A stretch of DNA of 64,000 nt from Lacinutrix neustonica (GTDB lineage: Bacteria; Bacteroidota; Bacteroidia; Flavobacteriales; Flavobacteriaceae): assembly GCF_026625145.1 (NCBI RefSeq), contig NZ_CP113088.1, forward strand, positions 1,529,501 through 1,593,500, given 5' to 3'. Positions 55,490-64,000 of this stretch are shown here, piece after piece. A program made the position numbers and the translations under genes. The notes below the pieces were generated by a model, which was given only the letters and a program-made list of their open reading frames with translations, was not told the origin of the DNA and did not search any database. Position 1 is the stretch's first letter. Each line of letters opens with the position of its first letter.

Positions 55490-56593
55490 TTAATTTGATT
55501 TAATGTTCCTTATAAATTCATCAAATAAATAAGAGGAATCATGTGGTCCTGGACTGGCCTCCGGATGATATTGTACAGAAAATACATTTTTAGACTTCAT
55601 CTTAATACCCGCAACGGTATTGTCATTTAAATGCACATGAGTGATTTCTAAATCACTATGTGCTTCTGTCTCTTCTCTATTAATGGCAAACCCATGATTT
55701 TGAGAGGTAATTTCTCCTTTTCCAGTTATTAAATTTTTCACTGGATGATTGATCCCTCTATGGCCATGATGCATTTTATACGTTGAAATACCATTAGCCA
55801 AAGCTATAATTTGATGCCCTAAACAAATCCCAAATAAGGGTAGATTTCTTTTTATTATCTCTTTAGCTAAAGCTTGGGCTTCTTTTAAAGGTTCAGGATC
55901 TCCTGGTCCATTAGACAAGAAGTAGCCATCCGGTTTGAAGGCACTTAACTCCTCGAATGTAGCATTGTAAGGAAAGACCTTAACATACGCATCTCGCTTC
56001 ACAAGGTTACGAAGAATATTCTTTTTTATTCCAATGTCTAATGCCGCAATTTTTATGGACGCATGTTCGTCTCCAACATAATAAGGCTCTTTCGTTGATA
56101 CTTTAGAGGCCAACTCTAAACCATTCATATCTGGTATTTCAGCTAACTGTTTTTTTAAACCGTCGATATTATCAACTTCAGTAGAGATAACTGCATTCAT
56201 GGCGCCATGATCACGAATATAACTCACTAATGCTCGCGTGTCAACATCTGAAATGGCTAAAAGGTTGTTTTTGTTTAAAAAATCTTCTAATGATCCATCT
56301 GCGGCACTACGAGAAAACTCATAACTAAAGTTCTTGCAAATTAATCCTGCAATTTTTATAGAATCGGACTCTGTCTCGTCGTCATTCACGCCATAGTTTC
56401 CTATGTGTGCATTGGTAGTGACCATAAGTTGTCCATAATACGACGGATCTGTAAAAATTTCCTGGTAGCCCGTCATGCCTGTATTAAAACAGACCTCGCC
56501 AAAGGCACTCCCTTCTCTACCTACTGCTTTTCCGTGAAATATGGTTCCGTCTGCTAATAGGATTAATGCTTTTTTAAGTTTTTGGTACTTCAT
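55490..56593 (-). CDS. carA: Carbamoyl-phosphate synthase small subunit
   Basis: The 367-residue glutaminase subunit feeds ammonia to CarB for arginine and pyrimidine synthesis. The N-terminal domain has DGTIFHGKAVG, EVCFNTGMTGYQEI and TDPSYYGQ. The class I glutamine amidotransferase part has FGICLGHQI with the Cys, and the HPEASPGPHD end. ATG 56593 is chosen over an upstream TTG reading. carB is not in the window; it may be elsewhere. The frame is intact. Confidence 0.94.
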   Translation of the reverse strand: MKYQKLKKALILLADGTIFHGKAVGREGSAFGEVCFNTGMTGYQEIFTDPSYYGQLMVTTNAHIGNYGVNDDETESDSIKIAGLICKNFSYEFSRSAADGSLEDFLNKNNLLAISDVDTRALVSYIRDHGAMNAVISTEVDNIDGLKKQLAEIPDMNGLELASKVSTKEPYYVGDEHASIKIAALDIGIKKNILRNLVKRDAYVKVFPYNATFEELSAFKPDGYFLSNGPGDPEPLKEAQALAKEIIKRNLPLFGICLGHQIIALANGISTYKMHHGHRGINHPVKNLITGKGEITSQNHGFAINREETEAHSDLEITHVHLNDNTVAGIKMKSKNVFSVQYHPEASPGPHDSSYLFDEFIRNIKSN

Positions 56594-56628
56594 GTGTTGT
56601 GTTGAAAAGTTTGACAAAATTGCATAAA

Positions 56629-56661
56629 AAAAAGGATAAACTAAAATAGTTTATCCTTTTT
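56629..56661 (-). terminator. Rho-independent terminator of the alpha operon
   Basis: A perfect 13-bp stem (AAAAAGGATAAAC / GTTTATCCTTTTT, loop TAAAATA) ends the rplQ transcript 22 bp after its stop. Confidence 0.85.
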
Positions 56662-56682
56662 ATATTAAATGCTTATTAACAT

Positions 56683-57156
56683 TTATTCTTCTTCTTCGTT
56701 AGACGATTTTGTGTCTACAACTGGTGCCTCTGCTGGTTTCCCACCACGACGGCTTCTACGCGTTGTTTTCTTAGCTTTCTTATCGGCATTGTAGATTTCG
56801 TTATAATCTACTAACTCAATCATTGCCATGTCAGCGTTATCACCTAAACGATTACCTAACTTGATAATACGTGTATAACCTCCTGGACGATCCCCTACTT
56901 TTGCAGCGACATCTCTAAACAATTCTGTTACCGCCTCTTTTTGACGCAATCTTGAAAATACGATACGTCTATTGTGTGTCGTGTCTTCTTTAGACTTTGT
57001 TATCATTGGCTCAATGAATCCCTTTAAAGCTTTAGCTTTTGCAACGGTAGTATTAATACGCTTGTGTTCTATTAAAGAACAAGCCATATTTGCTAACATT
57101 GATTTTCTGTGAGCAGTTTGTCTACCTAAGTGGTTTACTTTTTTTCCGTGTCTCAT
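56683..57156 (-). CDS. rplQ: 50S ribosomal protein L17
   Basis: The protein has 157 residues. The family core is clear: [40 protein letters not shown], and [25 protein letters not shown] basic and acidic C-terminal tail of about 40 residues (TRRSRRGG, then SSNEEEE) extends it beyond the 116-residue core, as is usual in Bacteroidota. It is the last gene of the alpha operon, 60 bp after rpoA. Confidence 0.95.
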   Translation of the reverse strand: MRHGKKVNHLGRQTAHRKSMLANMACSLIEHKRINTTVAKAKALKGFIEPMITKSKEDTTHNRRIVFSRLRQKEAVTELFRDVAAKVGDRPGGYTRIIKLGNRLGDNADMAMIELVDYNEIYNADKKAKKTTRRSRRGGKPAEAPVVDTKSSNEEEE

Positions 57157-57216
57157 GACATTTTGTTTTAATCATCATCTTGCTCTACTCACTATTGAGG
57201 AGCAAAATATGATGTA

Positions 57217-58209
57217 TTAGTCTTTATCTAGTTTGTATTTTGATAAGTCCATCCCGAAGTTTAATCCTTTAACATTTACAAGCTCTTCTAGCTCAGTTAA
57301 AGACTTCTTACCGAAGTTACGGAATTTCATTAAATCGTTTTTGTTGAATGATACTAAGTCTCCTAATGTATCTACTTCAGCAGCTTTTAAACAATTAAGT
57401 GCACGTACAGATAAATCCATATCTACCAACTTTGTTTTAAGTAACTGTCTCATGTGAAGTGACTCTTCATCATAAGTTTCAGTTTGTGCAATTTCATCAG
57501 CTTCTAAAGTGATACGCTCATCTGAGAATAACATGAAGTGGTGAATTAATGTTTTAGCCGCTTCAGTTAAAGCATCTTGAGGCGTGATTGACCCATCAGA
57601 TTGGATTTCGAAAACTAATTTTTCGTAATCCGTCTTTTGTTCTACACGGTAGTTCTCAATACTATACTTAACATTTTTTATAGGCGTGTAAATTGAATCG
57701 GTAAAGATGGTTCCTATTGGTGCTGAAGCTTTTTTATTTTCTTCTGCTGGAACATAACCTCTTCCTTTTTCAATGGTAATTTCCATAGTTACATTCACTT
57801 TTGGATCCAAGTTACAGATCACTAAATCTGAATTTAATACCTGAAATCCTGAAATGAATTTTTGAAAATCACCTGCGGTGATTTTATCTTGACCTGAAAT
57901 AGAAATAGAAACAGACTCGTTATCTACATCTTCTATTTGACGCTTAAAACGCATTTGTTTTAAGTTCAAAATAATTTCAGTAACATCTTCTACTACACCA
58001 GCGATTGTTGAAAATTCGTGGTCTACGCCTTCTATTCTAACAGAGGTAATTGCAAAACCTTCTAAAGAAGATAACAACACTCTTCTAAGAGCATTTCCTA
58101 CTGTTAGTCCGTAACCTGGTTCTAAGGGTCTGAATTCGAATTTACCTTCGAAATCAGTCGAATCAATCATGATTACCTTATCGGGCTTCTGAAAATTGAA
58201 TACTGCCAT
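57217..58209 (-). CDS. rpoA: DNA-directed RNA polymerase subunit alpha
   Basis: The 330-residue subunit has the N-terminal assembly domain with [23 protein letters not shown] and the C-terminal domain with [37 protein letters not shown] (read in parts), the DNA- and regulator-binding helices. ATG 58209 is the start ([11 protein letters not shown]); the upstream reading to 58284 is leader. Its place between rpsD and rplQ is the usual alpha operon order. The frame is intact. Confidence 0.96.
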   Translation of the reverse strand: MAVFNFQKPDKVIMIDSTDFEGKFEFRPLEPGYGLTVGNALRRVLLSSLEGFAITSVRIEGVDHEFSTIAGVVEDVTEIILNLKQMRFKRQIEDVDNESVSISISGQDKITAGDFQKFISGFQVLNSDLVICNLDPKVNVTMEITIEKGRGYVPAEENKKASAPIGTIFTDSIYTPIKNVKYSIENYRVEQKTDYEKLVFEIQSDGSITPQDALTEAAKTLIHHFMLFSDERITLEADEIAQTETYDEESLHMRQLLKTKLVDMDLSVRALNCLKAAEVDTLGDLVSFNKNDLMKFRNFGKKSLTELEELVNVKGLNFGMDLSKYKLDKD

Positions 58210-58304
58210 ATTTTTCTTCGTTTTAATTGTTATTTGGTTGCGCGATTTAAAAGTTTGAAGAACACTAATAGATCCTTTGGCCAAATACCAATGTGATTAA
58301 TTTA

Positions 58305-58910
58305 TTATTTAGAGTATAATTCGACGATGAACTGCTCGTTGATGTTTTCCGGGATTTGGATTCTTGCAGGAATAGAAACGTAAGTTCCTTCTTTTTTCTC
58401 GCTGTTCCATGTAATCCATTCGAAAACGTTACTTGAATTTGATAAAGATCTATCAATGCTATCAAGTGACTTTGACTTTTCTCTTACAGCTACAACATCA
58501 CCAGCATTTAATTGGTAAGATGGTATATTTACCAATTCACCATTTACTGTAATGTGTCTGTGAGATACTAATTGACGAGCGCCGCTTCTAGATGGTGCGA
58601 TACCCATTCTGAATACTACGTTATCCAAACGCGATTCACATAATTGCAACAAAACTTCACCAGTAATACCAGGTGCTGCCGTTGCTTTTTTAAACATATT
58701 TCTGAATTGACGTTCTAATATACCATAAGTATATTTTGCCTTTTGCTTCTCCATTAACTGGATTGCGTATTCAGATTTTTTTCCACGACGTCTTGCGTTT
58801 CCGTGTTGTCCTGGAGGATAATTTCTTTTTTCAAAAGCTTTATCTTCTCCAAAGATTGCCTCGCCAAATTTACGAGCAATTTTAGTTTTAGGACCAGTAT
58901 ATCTTGCCAT
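58305..58910 (-). CDS. rpsD: 30S ribosomal protein S4
   Basis: The 201-residue protein starts [21 protein letters not shown] and has the [23 protein letters not shown] stretch and the RNA-binding S4 domain ([28 protein letters not shown]). In many bacteria S4 is the repressor of the alpha operon. The 196-bp gap before it holds a hairpin, unlike the tight spacing of most genes here. Confidence 0.96.
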   Translation of the reverse strand: MARYTGPKTKIARKFGEAIFGEDKAFEKRNYPPGQHGNARRRGKKSEYAIQLMEKQKAKYTYGILERQFRNMFKKATAAPGITGEVLLQLCESRLDNVVFRMGIAPSRSGARQLVSHRHITVNGELVNIPSYQLNAGDVVAVREKSKSLDSIDRSLSNSSNVFEWITWNSEKKEGTYVSIPARIQIPENINEQFIVELYSK

Positions 58911-59029
58911 TTCTAATTGTTATTATGAGAGTGATTATGAATTAAGGTCTTAATCTTATCCTTCGATAATCTTTGATCTCTCGGTGATACTTGTTAATAT
59001 TTTTTTTCAGTCTGCAAATTTACACAAAA

Positions 59030-59066
59030 AATTAACATCAGCTATAAAATATAGCTGATATTAATT
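59030..59066 (-). promoter_or_regulatory. Hairpin between rpsK and rpsD, possible internal terminator or protein-binding site
   Basis: A 10-bp perfect stem (ATCAGCTATA / TATAGCTGAT, loop AAA) can be extended by AATTAA / TTAATT. On the minus strand it is followed by a T-rich run and then TAAATTTG, a -7-like box, so rpsD-rpoA-rplQ may have a separate promoter. A link to S4 autoregulation is inference. Confidence 0.4.
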
Positions 59067-59106
59067 AAGTGTTATGCGTCATGTGATAGTGTTGCTTGCA
59101 ACAGTA

Positions 59107-59499
59107 TTACACTCTTCTACGTTTTGGAGGACGACATCCATTATGTGGTAGTGGTGTAACATCAATAATTTCTGTTACTTCAATCCCTGCATTGTGAATA
59201 GAACGGATAGCAGATTCTCTACCGTTTCCTGGTCCTTTAACGTATACTTTTACTTTTTTTAACCCAGCTTCTTTAGCTACTCCTGAAGCATCTTCAGCAC
59301 ATAACTGAGCGGCGTAAGGGGTATTCTTTTTAGAACCTCTAAATCCCATTTTACCTGCAGATGACCATGAAATAACGTCACCTTTTTTGTTAGTCAAGGA
59401 AATAATGATGTTGTTGAAAGATGCCGTGATGTGCGCTTCCCCAACAGATTCAACTATAACTTTACGTTTTTTAGCTGCTTTTGTATTTGTCTTTGCCAT
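59107..59499 (-). CDS. rpsK: 30S ribosomal protein S11
   Basis: The 130-residue protein has [46 protein letters not shown] (read in parts), [13 protein letters not shown] and the end [11 protein letters not shown], all typical of S11. It lies 110 bp after rpsM in the alpha operon. The frame is intact. Confidence 0.96.
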   Translation of the reverse strand: MAKTNTKAAKKRKVIVESVGEAHITASFNNIIISLTNKKGDVISWSSAGKMGFRGSKKNTPYAAQLCAEDASGVAKEAGLKKVKVYVKGPGNGRESAIRSIHNAGIEVTEIIDVTPLPHNGCRPPKRRRV

Positions 59500-59609
59500 A
59501 TTTCTATAGTTCTAAGTAATTAGTTGATAGTCGCTAGAATCCTAAACCTTTTATAATTTCAAGCAGATTCCTTCCAACGTCTAAAGACTAAAGACCAAAT
59601 TTCTAATTA

Positions 59610-59984
59610 TTATTTAGTTGCTTTCTTTTTGTTAGCAACCGTTTTTCTTCTACCTTTTCTCGTTCTAGAGTTATTTTTAGTACGTTGACCTCTTAAAGGT
59701 AAACCTGCTCTGTGACGAATCCCTCTGTAACATCCAATATCCATTAATCGCTTAATGTTTAATTGTGTTTCAGAACGTAACTCACCTTCAATAGTAAAAG
59801 TTCCAACAGCATCACGGATTGCTCCTATTTGATCATCTGTCCAATCTTGTACCTTGATGTTTTCGTCAACCTTAGCTGATTCTAAAATTTCTTGTGCTCT
59901 ACTTCTACCTACTCCGTAGATATAAGTTAATGAGATCACTCCTCTTTTCTGTTTCGGTATGTCTACACCTGCAATTCTTGCCAT
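59610..59984 (-). CDS. rpsM: 30S ribosomal protein S13
   Basis: The 124-residue protein starts [24 protein letters not shown] and ends with the basic [14 protein letters not shown] region that contacts the P-site tRNA. The normal family length is about 125. It starts 2 bp after the rpmJ stop. Confidence 0.96.
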   Translation of the reverse strand: MARIAGVDIPKQKRGVISLTYIYGVGRSRAQEILESAKVDENIKVQDWTDDQIGAIRDAVGTFTIEGELRSETQLNIKRLMDIGCYRGIRHRAGLPLRGQRTKNNSRTRKGRRKTVANKKKATK

Positions 59985-59986
59985 AA

Positions 59987-60103
59987 TTACCCTTGTCTTT
60001 GTTTGAATCTAGGATTCTTTTTGTTAATGACGTAAAGTCTGCCTTTTCTACGTACGATTTTACAATCTACGCTTCTTTTTTTAACTGATGCTCTTACTTT
60101 CAT
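59987..60103 (-). CDS. rpmJ: 50S ribosomal protein L36
   Basis: The 38-residue protein [20 protein letters not shown] continues to NPRFKQRQG. Of the four zinc-ligand positions of classical L36, only one Cys (DCKIV) is kept, so this is the zinc-free form. It lies between infA (4 bp upstream) and rpsM (2 bp downstream). Confidence 0.95.
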   Translation of the reverse strand: MKVRASVKKRSVDCKIVRRKGRLYVINKKNPRFKQRQG

Positions 60104-60107
60104 AAGT

Positions 60108-60323
60108 TTAGTATCTATAGGTTATTCGAGCCTTAGTCAAATCGTAAGGACTCATTTCTAATTTTACTTTATCACCCGGTAACAACTTAATATAATGCAT
60201 ACGCATTTTACCAGATATATGTGCGGTCACAATGTGACCATTTTCTAATTCGACACGAAACATAGCATTAGATAATGCTTCTATAATGGTTCCGTCTTGT
60301 TCTATTGCTGCTTGTTTTGCCAT
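60108..60323 (-). CDS. infA: Translation initiation factor IF-1
   Basis: The 71-residue OB-fold protein has [38 protein letters not shown] and the end [15 protein letters not shown] 60323 is chosen; an earlier ATG 21 bp upstream would add seven atypical residues. It stands between secY and rpmJ, the usual order. Confidence 0.95.
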   Translation of the reverse strand: MAKQAAIEQDGTIIEALSNAMFRVELENGHIVTAHISGKMRMHYIKLLPGDKVKLEMSPYDLTKARITYRY

Positions 60324-60400
60324 ATCTATTTTTTTAGTAACCAATTAGCAAACATCTTGCCAAGATTTTTCAATCTATTGATTTCTAAACTACTCTTAAC

Positions 60401-61759
60401 TTACGCTACTGCTTTTCTATTTTTACCGGTTTTCATCAAGCCGTCATAGTGTCTATTTAACAAGTAAGAATTCACTTGTTGCATAGTATCAATTGCTACG
60501 CCAACCATAATTAAAAGTGATGTTCCTCCAAAAAACAGAGCCCATCCCGATTGAATGCCCATTAGCTGATATACCACTGCTGGAAACACTGCAATTAAAG
60601 CTAAGAATATAGATCCTGGCAGTGTAATTTGTGACATGATTTTATCCAAATATTCTGAAGTTTCAGAACCTGGACGAATACCAGGAATAAAACCACCACT
60701 ACGTTTTAAATCATCTGCCATTTTATTGGTAGGCACTGTTATCGCTGTATAAAAGTATGTAAATACTATAATTAATAAAGCGAACACAATATTATACCAC
60801 AAACCAAACATGCTGTTTCCTCCAAAATTAGCTACTAACCATGATCCCGCTGAGCTGTCTTTCATGAAGCCTGCTCCACCTATTAATCCAGGTACGAACA
60901 TAATGGCCTGAGCAAAGATAATTGGCATCACTCCCGAAGCATTAAGCTTTAAAGGAATGAACTGTCGAGCTCCTCCAAATACATTCTTTTCGTACCCTCC
61001 AGTAGCAGAACGTCCGGCATACTGCACAGCAATTTTTCTTACTGCCATAACTAATAGTATCGATGCTGCGATGATAGCAAACCAAATAACGATTTCAAAC
61101 AAAATCATCATTAAACCATTTCCACTCGTAAATCTAGCATTCATATTCTGTAAGAAAGACTTAGGTAGTGTTGCTATAATTCCAACCATAATAAGTAATG
61201 AAATACCATTACCAATACCCTTGTCTGTAATTTTCTCTCCTAACCACATGGCAAAGATACAACCTGTTACTAAAATAACAATTGATGAGAAATAGAATAC
61301 GCCGCCTTGTCCTAATAAAAATGCACTGCTTGGAATTCCAAACATAGGCTGTAAACTAGCTAAGTATCCTGGTGCTTGAACTAAACAAATACCAATCGTT
61401 AACCAACGTGTGATTTGGGTGATTTTCTTTTGACCACTAGCACCTTCCTTTTGTAATTTTTGTAAATAAGGAATCGCAATTCCCATTAACTGAACCACAA
61501 TAGAAGCAGAGATATAAGGCATAATACCTAAAGCAAAAACAGAAGCATTAGCAAATGCGCCTCCTGTAAAGGCATTTAATATTCCTAAAATACCACCATC
61601 TGTGCTATCCTGAAGACTACCTAATTGGGATGCATCAATACCAGGTAATACTACCTGAGCGCCAAATCGGTATACTAATAACAAACCTAATGTAAAAATG
61701 ATTCGGTTTCTTAGTTCCTCAATTTTCCAAACATTTTTTAACGTATCTATAAATTTCAT
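60401..61759 (-). CDS. secY: Protein translocase subunit SecY
   Basis: The 452-residue channel protein of the Sec translocon has ten membrane helices. Typical parts are RIIFTLGLLLVYRFG, the plug region with LNAFTGGAF, MPYISASIVVQLM, TRWLTIG, and KRSGGFIPGIRPG in the cytoplasmic loop. It lies 15 bp after rplO in the spc operon. It is intact although several neighbours are broken. Confidence 0.96.
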   Translation of the reverse strand: MKFIDTLKNVWKIEELRNRIIFTLGLLLVYRFGAQVVLPGIDASQLGSLQDSTDGGILGILNAFTGGAFANASVFALGIMPYISASIVVQLMGIAIPYLQKLQKEGASGQKKITQITRWLTIGICLVQAPGYLASLQPMFGIPSSAFLLGQGGVFYFSSIVILVTGCIFAMWLGEKITDKGIGNGISLLIMVGIIATLPKSFLQNMNARFTSGNGLMMILFEIVIWFAIIAASILLVMAVRKIAVQYAGRSATGGYEKNVFGGARQFIPLKLNASGVMPIIFAQAIMFVPGLIGGAGFMKDSSAGSWLVANFGGNSMFGLWYNIVFALLIIVFTYFYTAITVPTNKMADDLKRSGGFIPGIRPGSETSEYLDKIMSQITLPGSIFLALIAVFPAVVYQLMGIQSGWALFFGGTSLLIMVGVAIDTMQQVNSYLLNRHYDGLMKTGKNRKAVA

Positions 61760-61774
61760 ATTATTATATGGGTC

Positions 61775-62226
61775 TTATAAAGTTACTGCTTCTCCTCCTG
61801 CTGCTTCAATAGCGGCTTTTGCTGTAGCGGTAAATTTATGTGCAGTTACATTTAATTTTGTTTTTAATTCTCCTCTTCCTAAGATTTTAACCAGTTCATT
61901 TTTACCAGCTAAACCTAAAGAAACGATAGTATCAAAATCTAATGTGTCTTTAATTTTCTTGTCATCAACTAATTGTTGTAAAGTATCCAAGTTGATCCCT
62001 TGGTGCTCTTTACGGTTGATGTTTGTAAAACCAAACTTAGGCACACGTCTTTGAAGCGGCATTTGACCCCCTTCAAAACCAACTTTCTTAGAATAACCGG
62101 AACGAGATTTTGCTCCTTTGTGACCACGGGTTGCCGTACCACCTTTTCCGAACCTTGTCCTCTACCTATTCTTTTACCTTGATTCTTAACTGAACCTTCC
62201 GCAGGTTTTAAATTACTTAAATCCAT
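61775..62226 (-). CDS. rplO: 50S ribosomal protein L15 (one frameshift as read)
   Basis: The restored length is 150 residues. The N-terminus MDLSNLKPAEGSVKNQGKRI and the glycine-rich segment are typical, and the C-terminal part PLQRRVPKFGFTN to the end is intact. A missing base at 62148-62151 (GGG read as GG; CCCGA read CCGA on the plus strand) splits the frame; correction gives GQGSGKGGTATRGHKG. The gene is essential, so a real break is very unlikely. Confidence 0.95.
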
Positions 62227-62240
62227 TTTTCAGTATGTTG

Positions 62241-62423
62241 TTATTTAGTTTCTTCAACAGAAACTAAGTGATTAACTTTTCTTACCATTCCTAAAATATT
62301 AGGAGTGTTCTCGTGCTCTACAGTCTGACCAATCTTTTTTAAGCCTAAAGCTAGTAATGTTAACTTTTGTCTTTTAGTACGATTGATAGCGCTCTTAACT
62401 TTTGTTACTTTTATTTTTGCCAT
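62241..62423 (-). CDS. rpmD: 50S ribosomal protein L30
   Basis: The 60-residue protein has KIKVTKVKSAINRTKRQKLTLLALGLKKIGQTVEHENTP (read in parts) and GMVRKVNHLVSVEE, the complete family pattern. It stands between rpsE and rplO, with short gaps on both sides. Confidence 0.95.
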   Translation of the reverse strand: MAKIKVTKVKSAINRTKRQKLTLLALGLKKIGQTVEHENTPNILGMVRKVNHLVSVEETK

Positions 62424-62434
62424 TTCTGTAAATA

Positions 62435-62959
62435 TTAACCGTTAAAAACTTTCTCCAATGAAACACCTCTCTCACGAGCGATAGTGTGTGCACTTCTCAA
62501 TTGCAATAATGCATCGAAAGTTGCTTTAACTACGTTATGTGGGTTTGATGAACCTTGAGACTTAGATAATACATCGTGCACTCCAACTGCTTCTAAAACT
62601 GTTCTTACAGCTCCACCAGCAATAACTCCTGTACCAGGAGCTGCAGGAATGATGTTTACTCTTGCTCCACCAAATTTACCTTTTTGTTCGTGAGGTAATG
62701 TACCTTTTATAATAGGAATTCGAACTAGGTTCTTTTTAGCATCTTCAATAGCTTTTGCAATTGCACTCGCTACATCTTTAGATTTTCCTAAACCGTGTCC
62801 TACAACACCTGCTTCATCACCAACCACTACGATTGCTGAAAAACCAAATGCTCTACCACCTTTTGTTACCTTAGTAACTCTCTGTACACCAATCAAACGA
62901 TCTTTAAGATCTAATCCACTTGGTTTTACTAACTCTGCGCTTTTGTATTTTTGATACAT
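62435..62959 (-). CDS. rpsE: 30S ribosomal protein S5
   Basis: The 174-residue protein has [65 protein letters not shown] and the end [11 protein letters not shown]. It takes part in decoding fidelity. It starts 6 bp before the rplR stop region in the spc operon. The frame is intact. Confidence 0.96.
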   Translation of the reverse strand: MYQKYKSAELVKPSGLDLKDRLIGVQRVTKVTKGGRAFGFSAIVVVGDEAGVVGHGLGKSKDVASAIAKAIEDAKKNLVRIPIIKGTLPHEQKGKFGGARVNIIPAAPGTGVIAGGAVRTVLEAVGVHDVLSKSQGSSNPHNVVKATFDALLQLRSAHTIARERGVSLEKVFNG

Positions 62960-62965
62960 AATTTC

Positions 62966-63322
62966 TTAGAATTTAAGTCCTGCTTCTCTAGCTCCTTCAG
63001 CTAACGATTTTACTCTTCCGTGATATAAGTATCCACCTCTATCGAAAGCGATAGTACTTATTCCAGCTTTAATTGCTTTTTCGGCCACTGACTTTCCTAC
63101 TAATGTAGCTAATTCAGACTTATTACCTTTTGCAGAACTAATGTCTTTATCTCTTGAAGAGGCTGCTGCTAAAGTTTTACCTGTAACATCATCAACTACC
63201 TGAGCATAAATCTCTTTATTACTTCTATAAACAGCTAACCTAGGTCGTGCTTCTGTACCGTAAACTACCTTACGAATTCTGCTTTTGATTCTTAATCTTC
63301 TTTCGTTCTTTGTTAACGCCAT
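62966..63322 (-). CDS. rplR: 50S ribosomal protein L18
   Basis: The 118-residue protein has [33 protein letters not shown] (read in parts), AVAEKAI-type [12 protein letters not shown] and [24 protein letters not shown]. The length is normal. It binds 5S rRNA. It lies 10 bp after rplF. Confidence 0.96.
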   Translation of the reverse strand: MALTKNERRLRIKSRIRKVVYGTEARPRLAVYRSNKEIYAQVVDDVTGKTLAAASSRDKDISSAKGNKSELATLVGKSVAEKAIKAGISTIAFDRGGYLYHGRVKSLAEGAREAGLKF

Positions 63323-63332
63323 AACTTAATTA

Positions 63333-63874
63333 TTATGCTGATTTACCAGCTTTTCTTCTTAGTATTTCACCTACAAACTTGATACCTTTTCCTTTATAAG
63401 GCTCTCGGCGGTCTAAAACCACGAATTTTCGCAGCTACTTGTCCAACAAGTTGTTTGTCGTGTGAGGTTAACTTAATGATTGGATTTTTACCTTTATCTG
63501 ATACTGTTTCCACCGTTACTTCGGTGCAATATTCATGACAATGTTGTGAGAAAAACCTAAAGCTAACTCTAATTTGTTACCTTGGTTACTTGCTCTATAT
63601 CCTACTCCTACTAGCTCAAGCTGTTTAGTCCATCCTTTTGAAACACCTTCAATCATATTATTGACTAGTGATCTGTATAAACCATGCTTTGCTTTCTGTT
63701 CTTTAGAATCTGATGAACGTGTTACATACACATTACCTTCTTCTACTTTAACTTCTACAGTATCGTAATTTTGAGATAATTCTCCCAATTTTCCTTTTGC
63801 TGTAATAACGTTATCTTTTACTTCTACTGTAATTCCTTCGGAATTGCAACTGGGTTATTTCCTATTCTTGACAT
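63333..63874 (-). CDS. rplF: 50S ribosomal protein L6 (three frameshifts as read)
   Basis: The restored length is 180 residues, normal for L6. MSRIGNNPVAIPEGI starts it, KQLELVGVGYRASNQGN marks the first domain, and KGKGIKFVGEILRRKAGKSA ends it. Breaks: 63838-63841 (CCGGA read CCGA), 63521-63524 (CCGGA read CCGA) and 63403-63408 (CCGGA read CCGAGA). The net length agrees modulo 3. Three breaks in an essential ribosomal gene show that the changes are not biological. Confidence 0.95.
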
Positions 63875-63892
63875 CTCTTTCTCCCTTTTAGA

Positions 63893-64000
63893 TTAGTAAA
63901 CATAACATAAGACTTCACCACCAACATTTTCTCTTTGGGCTTGCTTACCTGTCATTACTCCGTGAGAAGTAGAAACGATAGCAATACCTAATCCATTAAG
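63893..64000 (-). CDS. rpsH: 30S ribosomal protein S8, C-terminal part (cut by window end)
   Basis: The last 35 residues are present: [20 protein letters not shown], then [15 protein letters not shown]. This is the conserved S8 end with ST(S/N)xGVMT that contacts 16S rRNA. It precedes rplF by 18 bp, as in all spc operons. The N-terminal three quarters lie beyond the window. Confidence 0.95.
   Translation of the reverse strand, partial: LNGLGIAIVSTSHGVMTGKQAQRENVGGEVLCYVY

Overview
The window is chromosomal DNA of a member of the Bacteroidota, almost certainly family Flavobacteriaceae. The evidence is an AT-rich sequence, gliding genes gldB and gldC, flavobacterial TAnnTTTG-type -7 promoter boxes, starts with little or no Shine-Dalgarno sequence, bacillithiol synthesis (bshC), a DnaG without zinc ligands, and the gene order rplF-rplR-rpsE-rpmD-rplO-secY-infA-rpmJ-rpsM-rpsK-rpsD-rpoA-rplQ-carA-eno-gltA. 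The genus cannot be fixed from what is visible.

Layout. 1-3000 is an accessory patch: a small ORF, a PIN-like nuclease gene, a HEPN-type gene directly behind it, and an orphan, internally shortened VgrG-like gene. 3243-9005 holds pyruvate carboxylase, a large hairpin element and a secreted X-Pro dipeptidyl-peptidase-like hydrolase. 9095-14517 has an MFS carrier, a Dus enzyme, a radical SAM protein and an M23 peptidase. 14549-17214 is an ECF sigma / putative sigma regulator / surface protein operon. 17440-22685 has a DUF2911 protein, the MeaB GTPase, and a lipoprotein / membrane protein / histidine kinase / response regulator cassette. 22693-27271 is an envelope lipid or glycan modification block (epimerase, GT2, tandem LAB_N protein, GT39, PAP2). 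27372-36904 carries MATE, PD40, nitronate monooxygenase-like, mnmA, fasciclin, a YwqK-like protein and yidC. 37050-46668 carries pyrG, a DUF922-type protein, a LysM/receptor lipoprotein, guaA, bshC and a CarboxypepD_reg-like protein. 46677-55351 carries gldC, gldB, nadE, an atypical response regulator, dnaG, a DDAH-like enzyme, gltA and eno. 55490-64000 carries carA and the alpha/spc ribosomal operons.

The strongest unexplained signal is in the sequence itself. About 24 genes, including essential single-copy ones (dnaG, rplF, rplO, guaA, yidC, nadE, pyc), are broken by one-base changes. Nearly all of these fall at one short motif, inferred to be CCGGA (a few CCAGA). It reads as CCGAGA (+1, 19 sites), CCGA (-1, about 20 sites) or CCAGGA (+1, 3 sites). 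Undoing the changes restores every reading frame and conserved motif, and the lengths agree modulo 3. This points to motif-dependent miscalling, perhaps caused by DNA modification at CCGGA, rather than gene decay. For these genes, coordinates are given for the whole restored gene. The best candidate for new biology is the PIN-HEPN gene pair at 410-2285.
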